A DNA stretch of 58,746 nt, from assembly GCA_963594655.1 (NCBI GenBank), contig CAVBFD010000010.1:1-58746 (forward strand). The letters are read 5' to 3'. Below the pieces are notes generated by a model, which was given only the letters and a program-made list of their open reading frames with translations, ran no database searches and had not been told where the DNA came from. Below, piece after piece: positions 53,409 to 58,746 of this stretch. The stretch is from Colivivens sp963594655. GTDB taxonomy: Bacteria > Bacteroidota > Bacteroidia > Bacteroidales > Bacteroidaceae. The stretch's first letter is position 1. Each line of letters begins with the position of its first letter. The translations under genes were made by a program, and so were the position numbers.

Positions 53409-56021
53409 ATGGATATACTGAAAAAGTGGTGGGCTGACATCGCCTGCATCATACTGTTCACAGTGATTTCACTGGTATACTTCTACCCCGCCGACCTCGA
53501 CGGCAGACGGCTGAACCAGCACGACAATGGAGCTGACGTGGGACTCGGAGTGGAAATCAACGAATATAGGCAGACACACGACGGGGAGACTCCCCGGTGG
53601 ACCAACAGTGTGTTCGGGGGAATGCCGACCTACCAGATAGCGCCGTCATACGACTCCGTGAAGAAGATGTCGTTCATCGAGAAGGCGTACCACCTGTGGT
53701 TGCCCGACTATGTGTTCTACATCTTCATCTCCATGCTCGGGTTCTACATCCTGCTGCGGGCGTTCGACTTCCGTCAGTGGATGGCGGCGTTGGGAGCCAT
53801 CGTGTGGGCGTTCTCCAGCTACTTCTTCATCATCATAGCCGCAGGACACATCTGGAAGGTGCTTACCCTCGCCTACATACCGCCCACCATCGCAGGTATG
53901 ATACTGTGCTACCGTAGGCGTTACCTGCCGGGATGTGGGGTGACAGCCCTCTTCGCCTCCCTGCAGATCATGAGCAACCACGTGCAGATGACCTATTACT
54001 TCCTCATCCCGGAACTGCTCATCGTCATCGCCCTGCTCATTGAGAGTCTCGTGACTAAGGACAAGCGGTCCGGTTTCAGATCTTGGATCAAAGGCACGGC
54101 CTCCATCGCCGTGGCTGCGGTCATCGCCATCGGACTGAACGCGTCCAGTCTCTACCACACCTACGAATACTCGAAGGACACTATGAGAGCCAAGAGCGAT
54201 CTGGTGAAGGCGGACAAGGTGGGCGACCAGACAGACGGCGGTCTGGAGCGTTCGTACATCACAGCCTGGAGCTACGGCATAGGCGAGACATGGACACTGC
54301 TCATACCCAACGTAAGGGGCGGGGCCAGTGTGCCTCTGTCCCAGAACGGGACCGCCATGAAAAAGGCGGATCCACTGCTCGCCAACAACGGCATCTACGG
54401 GGCGTTCACCCAGTACTGGGGAGAGCAGCCGGGAACGAGCGGACCGGTGTATGTAGGCGCGCTGGTGTGCATGCTGTTCGTGCTGTCACTGTTGGTACTT
54501 CCCAACCGGAGTCCGCTGAAGTGGGCGTTGGTAGCTGCCACCGTCCTCTCCATCCTCCTGTCGTGGGGACATAACTTCATGCCGTTCACCAATTTCTTCA
54601 TCGACCATGTGCCTATGTACGCCAAGTTCCGCACCGTCAGTTCCATACTGGTGGTGGCGGAGTTCACCATACCGCTGCTCGCCATGCTCGGACTGAAACG
54701 GTTCGTGGATCTGTGCGCTGACAAGCGGAAACGTCCTTGGATGCTTGGCGCGCTGGCCATCAGCGCCGCGGTAACCGTCTTCATCTGCATCCTCTTCGCC
54801 GTCATCCCCCAGTTTGGGGAATGTCTGAGTTCGAACGACCGCACTGCCGTGGCGCAGTACATCGCCAAGGGCTATTTCGACGAGACCACAGGACAGAACA
54901 TCCTCAGCAGTATCAGCAAGATGCGCGCGGCGATGCTCACATCCGACGCATGGCGGTCGGCCGTCATCATCCTGCTCGGCGGTTTCTTCCTCTTCCGTAT
55001 GGCCATGGGCAAGGCCAAGACCCTCTTCGTGCCGAACTACGTGTTCATCATCGCCATCTGCCTGTTCGACATGTGGGCGGTGAACAAGCGTTACCTCAAC
55101 GACAGTATGTTCGAGGCTCCGCGCACCGCTGCGTCCATCCAGAAAGGGGACGCGGACAACTATATACAGTCGGTATCCGGCACAGGGCGCGACTACCGTG
55201 TGCTGAACTACACCGTCAGCACGTTCAACGACAACACCACATCATACTTCTACAGCAGTGTGGGTGGCTACCACCCTGCCAAACTGCGCCGCTACCAGGA
55301 GCTGATTGAGGCACATATCTCACCCGAGATGCAGAAAGTGTTCGACGCTCTGCGCACCGCTCCTCTGGACACCGCCGCCATGGCCCGGGGAGTCGGCTAC
55401 CCAGTCTACGACCTCGCCAAGGCTGGCGCCGACAGTCTCTTCCCGGTAATCAACATGATGAACACACGGTGGTTCATCCTTCCTGGACAGAACAACATAC
55501 ACATCCCCGTGGAGAACAACGCAGCCTACGGCAACGCATGGTTCGTGGAGGATGTCCGGTGGGTCGGCAACGCCAATGAGGAGTTGAGCGGCCTGCGCAG
55601 TGTCAGTCCACGCCACACGGCCGTCATCGACCGCCAGTTCAGTGGTCTGTTCGCCGACAAGAACCTCAGCGGATCGAAGGGCGACACCACAGCCACCATA
55701 CGGCAGACAGCCCTCACCGCCGACGAAGTGACCTATGAGGCAGACTCCAAGAAGGGCGGTCTCGTGGTCTTCTCCGAAATCTACTACCCCGGATGGACAG
55801 CCACCATCGACGGCAAGCCGGCCGACATCGGCAGGGCGGACTATGTACTCCGCGCCATGTACGTACCCGAAGGTAAGCACACCATCCACATGGAGTTCCA
55901 CCCCGAGTCAGTCAGCCGCACCGAACTGGTTGCCAACATCAGCTTCGCCGTCCTCATCCTCATCATCGCCGCCGCCATCGTCATGGGAGTGCGCGACAGG
56001 AGGAAAGCGCGGAAGCGATAG
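53409..56021 (+). CDS. YfhO family membrane protein
   Basis: An 870-residue polytopic membrane protein of the YfhO family, with many predicted spans in the first 530 residues and a soluble region from about 570 on, ending in a final membrane segment (VANISFAVLILIIAAAIVMG) and a basic tail. The family resembles GT-C glycosyltransferases; YfhO proteins are linked to cell-envelope polymer glycosylation in Gram-positive bacteria, but the Bacteroidales role is not known. The last 71 bases and stop are duplicated 415 bp downstream (see findings). Confidence 0.9.
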   Translation: MDILKKWWADIACIILFTVISLVYFYPADLDGRRLNQHDNGADVGLGVEINEYRQTHDGETPRWTNSVFGGMPTYQIAPSYDSVKKMSFIEKAYHLWLPDYVFYIFISMLGFYILLRAFDFRQWMAALGAIVWAFSSYFFIIIAAGHIWKVLTLAYIPPTIAGMILCYRRRYLPGCGVTALFASLQIMSNHVQMTYYFLIPELLIVIALLIESLVTKDKRSGFRSWIKGTASIAVAAVIAIGLNASSLYHTYEYSKDTMRAKSDLVKADKVGDQTDGGLERSYITAWSYGIGETWTLLIPNVRGGASVPLSQNGTAMKKADPLLANNGIYGAFTQYWGEQPGTSGPVYVGALVCMLFVLSLLVLPNRSPLKWALVAATVLSILLSWGHNFMPFTNFFIDHVPMYAKFRTVSSILVVAEFTIPLLAMLGLKRFVDLCADKRKRPWMLGALAISAAVTVFICILFAVIPQFGECLSSNDRTAVAQYIAKGYFDETTGQNILSSISKMRAAMLTSDAWRSAVIILLGGFFLFRMAMGKAKTLFVPNYVFIIAICLFDMWAVNKRYLNDSMFEAPRTAASIQKGDADNYIQSVSGTGRDYRVLNYTVSTFNDNTTSYFYSSVGGYHPAKLRRYQELIEAHISPEMQKVFDALRTAPLDTAAMARGVGYPVYDLAKAGADSLFPVINMMNTRWFILPGQNNIHIPVENNAAYGNAWFVEDVRWVGNANEELSGLRSVSPRHTAVIDRQFSGLFADKNLSGSKGDTTATIRQTALTADEVTYEADSKKGGLVVFSEIYYPGWTATIDGKPADIGRADYVLRAMYVPEGKHTIHMEFHPESVSRTELVANISFAVLILIIAAAIVMGVRDRRKARKR

Positions 56022-56053
56022 TCCGCCAAGTATGGTCACATTAGCCAAATCGA
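55951..56053 (+). repeat. 103-bp direct repeat, copy 1 (yfhO-like 3' end)
   Basis: Matches 56366-56468 at an offset of 415 bp with four mismatches. It covers the last 71 bases of the yfhO-like gene, its stop codon, and 32 bases beyond. Confidence 0.9.
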
Positions 56054-56076
56054 CGAAAAACAAGCCGATTTGGCTA
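56042..56076 (+). repeat. Hairpin on TAGCCAAATCG motif, first
   Basis: TAGCCAAATCG (56042-56052) and CGATTTGGCTA (56066-56076) are perfect 11-bp arms, loop 13 nt. It follows the yfhO-like gene and may end its transcript, though no T-run is present. Confidence 0.75.
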
Positions 56077-56093
56077 TAATATACTGGGATTGT

Positions 56094-56130
56094 TTAGCCA
56101 AATCGAGCCAAATTTCATCGATTTGGCTAA
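56094..56130 (+). repeat. Hairpin on TAGCCAAATCG motif, second
   Basis: TTAGCCAAATCGA (56094-56106) and TCGATTTGGCTAA (56118-56130) are perfect 13-bp arms around an 11-nt loop. The same motif occurs singly at 56456-56468, inside the second copy of the direct repeat. Confidence 0.8.
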
Positions 56131-56204
56131 GCAATCAATTCAGTTCACTACGTGTGGTACTCTGAGTGAAACCTCGGGCTGAAAGCCCAGTAAGCTCCTA
56201 GCCC

Positions 56205-56363
56205 AGGGCAAGCGAAGCGACACCCTGGGTAACGGACACAAATGGACGTGCGCTCTGTAAGAGCAAAAGCTTTAATACACATTTCTGAATGAATTATGCT
56301 TTTGCTCTTACAGAGCGACATTACACCTTACATACATACCCAGGGTGCCGCTTCGCTTGCCCT
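56205..56363 (+). mobile_element. REP/MITE-like palindromic element, 159 bp
   Basis: Outer 27-bp arms (56205-56231 and 56337-56363) are complementary with one mismatch. Inner arms of 20 bp (56251-56270 and 56298-56317) are perfectly complementary, leaving a 27-nt AT-rich loop. No coding capacity is seen. A small GGGCT/AGCCC hairpin lies just upstream (56176-56188). It resembles short intergenic palindromic elements spread in Bacteroidales, possibly mobilised by a REP-associated transposase; that mechanism is inference, as no transposase is in the window. Confidence 0.75.
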
Positions 56364-56365
56364 CA

Positions 56366-56468
56366 TCCTCATCCTCATCATCGCCGCCGCCATCGTCATG
56401 AAAGTGCGCGACAGGAGGAAAGCGCGGAAGCGATAGTTCGCCAAGTATGGTTACATTAGCCAAATCGA
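56366..56468 (+). pseudogene. Duplicated yfhO-like 3' end (103 bp)
   Basis: Second copy of the 103-bp repeat. It follows the palindromic element by 2 bp and carries the last codons and stop of the yfhO-like gene but no start, so it is a non-functional remnant. Differences from copy 1 are all G to A or C to T changes (56401, 56402, 56438, 56452). Confidence 0.85.
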
Positions 56469-56493
56469 GCCAAAGTAATCATCACAATGTTTT

Positions 56494-56523
56494 TGTTCGA
56501 TTTATTGCGCACAATATCGAACA
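56494..56523. promoter_or_regulatory. Palindromic operator candidate at abiE promoter
   Basis: TGTTCGAT (56494-56501) and ATCGAACA (56516-56523) are perfect 8-bp inverted arms, and TATTG (56503-56507) with CAATA (56512-56516) forms a nested pair between them. It covers the -33 region upstream of TATCTTTG at 56531. AbiEi antitoxins repress their own operon by binding inverted repeats, so this is the natural site. Confidence 0.65.
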
Positions 56524-56530
56524 TTTTCCA

Positions 56531-56538
56531 TATCTTTG
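56531..56538 (+). promoter_or_regulatory. -7 promoter element of abiE operon
   Basis: TATCTTTG followed by CAA, 25 bp before the ATG at 56564. The palindrome lies directly upstream. Confidence 0.7.
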
Positions 56539-56563
56539 CAAAAGTTTTTAGAAGCATTCTATT

Positions 56564-57289
56564 ATGGTTGCTGCACATGAGATAAAAGAGACTGTTTTGG
56601 CGATGGAGAACGACAAGGTGTTTTCCGTAGCCGACCTCGGCTTTCCATACGACTGGTACGACAATGTGAGGATTAAATTAAGCCGTATGGAAAAACAAGG
56701 ACTTATCGTGAAAGTCAGTCAAGGTAAGTATTACAAACCCAGGCAAAGTGTCTTCGGCACACTACAGCCCAGTCGGGAAGAGATTGTGAAAGACTTGCTC
56801 GTCAAGAACGGCAAGGCTATCGGCTATCTTACAGGCTATTCCGTGTGGAACAAAATGGGGCTGACATCACAGATTTCAAATATCATAGAGATAGGAGTCA
56901 ACTATCACAGGAACAGGACACGCAGGGGAAACTATGATATCCGTTTCGTGTTGCAGCCAAACCAGATAACACGCGCAAACATACCGCTATTGCAGATTCT
57001 TGATGCGGTTAAAGCGATTAAAACGATTCCCGACACCACTGCCAATGACACCGTCACACGACTAACAGCAATCATTGCCAACTTATCGGACACTGATATT
57101 CATCTGCTTGCCGCATTGGTTGAAAAATACCAGCCTCAGACCCGTTCGCTCACAGGTGCGATTCTGGAAATGAACGGCCACAATGAACTGTCAGCCAAAA
57201 TCAGATCGGCACTTCATCCCGCGACTGTATACAAAATAGGCGTATCTGAAAAAAACTTACCGAACCGCAAAAACTGGAACATCACATGA
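56564..57289 (+). CDS. abiEi: AbiEi-type antitoxin (DUF6088-like)
   Basis: A 241-residue protein. Residues about 1-60 are a winged helix-turn-helix (MENDKVFSVADLGFPYDW, then IKLSRMEKQGLIVKVSQGKYY), followed by the AbiEi-type domain with YLTGYSVWNKMGLTSQ. In type IV AbiE systems this protein is both antitoxin and transcriptional repressor. Its stop codon overlaps the start of the toxin gene by 4 bp (ATGA), so translation is coupled. Confidence 0.88.
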   Translation: MVAAHEIKETVLAMENDKVFSVADLGFPYDWYDNVRIKLSRMEKQGLIVKVSQGKYYKPRQSVFGTLQPSREEIVKDLLVKNGKAIGYLTGYSVWNKMGLTSQISNIIEIGVNYHRNRTRRGNYDIRFVLQPNQITRANIPLLQILDAVKAIKTIPDTTANDTVTRLTAIIANLSDTDIHLLAALVEKYQPQTRSLTGAILEMNGHNELSAKIRSALHPATVYKIGVSEKNLPNRKNWNIT

Positions 57290-58260
57290 AACTGCATGAG
57301 AACAAACAACTATTCGCAGATGCCGTCAGAATGACCTCTGAAGTATTGGGCATTGCGCCCGAGTTTGTGGAAAAGGATTACTGGATATGTCAGATTCTGC
57401 AAAACCTATCACGGCACCCTGGATCTAACCGTATCATCTGGAAAGGAGGCACGTCACTATCCAAGGCCTTCGGTTTGATTAAACGGTTCTCTTCCGATGT
57501 AGACTTTGCAGTTCTCACTGAGGGATTAAGCCAAAACCAGCAAAAGAGACTGGTAACCCGTATCGGAAAAGACACGACCAAAGACTTGACAGAGAAAGAT
57601 ACGCACGACACCGTCAAGAGCAACCGCTACAGAAAGACCTACCATCTGTACGACACCATCATCCCACAAGGGAACAGTCGGTACCGGTTTCTGGGCAACC
57701 ACGTCATTGTGGAAATCAACACCTACGGCAATCCGTATCCTTACGTCCAAAAGTCCGCATGTACTTTCATCACCGACATGATGAGACGGCAGGGAACTCA
57801 AGAGATGATAGCCGAACTGGATATGGAGCCGTTCACACTACACGTACTGGACAAACGCCGTACCCTCTGCGAGAAAGTGGTGTCATTGATCCGGTTCTCG
57901 TTCGAAGACGATGCTGTCCAAGGGCTATCCTCAAAGATTCGGCATTTTTACGACCTGCACTGCCTTACCCATGATGACGAATGTATGGAGTATCTGCAAA
58001 CAGAGTTTGCGCATAACCTGCTTGAGCTTATAGACCACGACAAGCATGAGTTCGACCGTCCGCCTCTGTGGCGCAATGCCGACCTGCGCACCTCTACTCT
58101 CTTCACGGACTTTGACGGACTCTGGCAGAAGATTGCACCTTTATATCAGACCGAGGTCGGTGCGCTCTCATATGGGAACATACCAGACAAGGACGAAATC
58201 GGTGATTCCACTAAACACTTATTAAACCACGTCCTCACCATTCTAAAAGCAAACGAATAG
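57286..58260 (+). CDS. abiEii: AbiEii-type nucleotidyltransferase toxin
   Basis: A 324-residue protein of the AbiEii/AbiGii nucleotidyltransferase family. The N-terminal FVEKDYWICQ (residues 28-37) and the catalytic core WKGGTSLSKAFGLIKRFSSD with Gly54-Gly55 and Asp71, Asp73 match the GG(T)S...DxD motif. Members of the family inactivate tRNA or other targets with nucleotides and can abort phage infection. The C-terminal half (about 180-324) is helical. It is paired with abiEi in one operon. Confidence 0.93.
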   Translation: MKLHENKQLFADAVRMTSEVLGIAPEFVEKDYWICQILQNLSRHPGSNRIIWKGGTSLSKAFGLIKRFSSDVDFAVLTEGLSQNQQKRLVTRIGKDTTKDLTEKDTHDTVKSNRYRKTYHLYDTIIPQGNSRYRFLGNHVIVEINTYGNPYPYVQKSACTFITDMMRRQGTQEMIAELDMEPFTLHVLDKRRTLCEKVVSLIRFSFEDDAVQGLSSKIRHFYDLHCLTHDDECMEYLQTEFAHNLLELIDHDKHEFDRPPLWRNADLRTSTLFTDFDGLWQKIAPLYQTEVGALSYGNIPDKDEIGDSTKHLLNHVLTILKANE

Positions 58261-58342
58261 AGCGAGAAACTTCCTGTTGGTCTATTGGATTCTATTTGGA
58301 CTGTCAACTGCCCATACCAAGTTTGCGCCATTTCAAATGCTT

Positions 58343-58746
58343 CTAAGGTTGAACTGGGAGGACAAGGCGCAGACCGAGGTAGTAGTGGGAATTGCCCGGA
58401 GTGAAGTTGAACCGGAGAGACACACGGCAGAACCCGGCGTCGTTGTACCAACCGCCACCACGGCGGACGCGGTAAGAGCCTGAAGTAGCACCTGTAGGAT
58501 TCGTCTGAGCCGAAGAACTGTAATCCCCATACCAGTCACCGCACCATTCCCACACGTTACCGCTCATGTCATACAGACCAAGTTCATTGGACTGCTTTGT
58601 ACCGACTGCATGAGTCATGTCTCCGTTGTTGTCATAGTACCATGCCACGTCATCTACATTATCACTGCCAGAGTACTTGTATCCCTTGCTTTTGTTTCCG
58701 CCACGGGCGGCATACTCCCACTCTGCCTCAGTTGGAAGACGGAAAT
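58343..58746 (-). CDS. FGE/SUMF1 domain protein, C-terminal part (5' end outside window)
   Basis: About 133 residues of a formylglycine-generating-enzyme-like (SUMF1) domain, open to the window edge. Motifs: FRLPTEAEWEYAARGG at the edge, NELGLYDMSGNVWEWCGDWY, and the end GLRLVLPVQP. Bacterial family members include sulfatase-activating enzymes and many of unknown function; the catalytic cysteines of true FGE cannot be verified here since the gene is cut, although a Cys in VWEWCGDW is present. Beyond its stop, 58261-58342 holds nothing I can identify. Confidence 0.9.
   Translation of the reverse strand, partial: FRLPTEAEWEYAARGGNKSKGYKYSGSDNVDDVAWYYDNNGDMTHAVGTKQSNELGLYDMSGNVWEWCGDWYGDYSSSAQTNPTGATSGSYRVRRGGGWYNDAGFCRVSLRFNFTPGNSHYYLGLRLVLPVQP

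Noticed and set aside
56042..56130. CRISPR-like repeats from the TAGCCAAATCG motif
   Set aside because: Repeats are inverted pairs with unequal spacing and only a few copies, so not a CRISPR array.
1..58746. tRNA or rRNA genes in intergenic gaps
   Set aside because: Gaps were read for cloverleaf or rRNA-like sequence and none was convincing. A dedicated tRNA scan would settle this.

Overview
The window looks like a chromosome segment of a Bacteroidales bacterium, most likely Prevotellaceae (Prevotella, Segatella or Xylanibacter type). The grounds are promoters of the Bacteroidetes form (TTTG, about 19 bp, TAnnTTTG) in front of many genes, no obvious Shine-Dalgarno sequences, a PorT-type secretion protein, a xylan-degrading gene cluster, a Bacteroides-type arginine cluster, and a system II CcsBA cytochrome c maturation protein. 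Assignments rest on reading motifs and family resemblance by eye; no database search was possible.

Layout. 1-2635 (+) is AT-richer accessory DNA: two unknown proteins (the first cut by the window edge) and an AAA_14/DUF4143 ATPase. 2796-11068 (-) is a four-gene xylan operon: GH43 arabinofuranosidase-like, GH98 xylanase-like, GH115 glucuronidase, GH43 xylosidase-like, with no SusC/SusD or regulator in view. 11290-23799 (-) is housekeeping: thyA-folA, an ExbB/ExbD/ExbD set with an extra membrane protein, polyprenyl synthetase, TatD, TonB, YfcE-type phosphoesterase, a CcdA-like membrane protein, an AspT-type transporter, a cytidylate-kinase-like protein and a MATE exporter.

24220-33554 (+) is the most unusual part: a seven-gene probable operon of an outer-membrane barrel, an imelysin lipoprotein, a diheme COG3488-type lipoprotein, an OprO/P-type porin, a monoheme lipoprotein, a RidA/chorismatase-like protein, and CcsBA, which would attach the hemes. 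A leader of about 245 nt precedes it, holding a 17-codon ORF that overlaps small hairpins. I infer an envelope redox/iron acquisition module. Ferredoxin, proC and pta-ackA follow.

37185-43602 (-) holds an ABC-F protein and the arginine cluster argR-GNAT-argG-argC-argD, with a 25-bp inverted repeat just upstream of argR. 43727-49807 (-, apart from efp) holds lpxH, a DUF59 protein, radC, a GT2 glycosyltransferase, porT, rpmH and a MalY-type aminotransferase. 49928-56021 (+) holds gltX, waaA, a gamma-carbonic-anhydrase-like protein and a YfhO-family membrane protein.

56022-56563 is a repeat-rich intergenic region. It has two hairpins built on one short motif, a 159-bp REP/MITE-like palindromic element, and a 103-bp duplicate of the yfhO-family gene's 3' end. 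It is followed by an AbiEi/AbiEii toxin-antitoxin pair (56564-58260) with a palindrome in the promoter region. The right edge holds the C-terminal part of an FGE/SUMF1-like protein (-). No tRNA, rRNA, CRISPR array or intact insertion sequence was seen.
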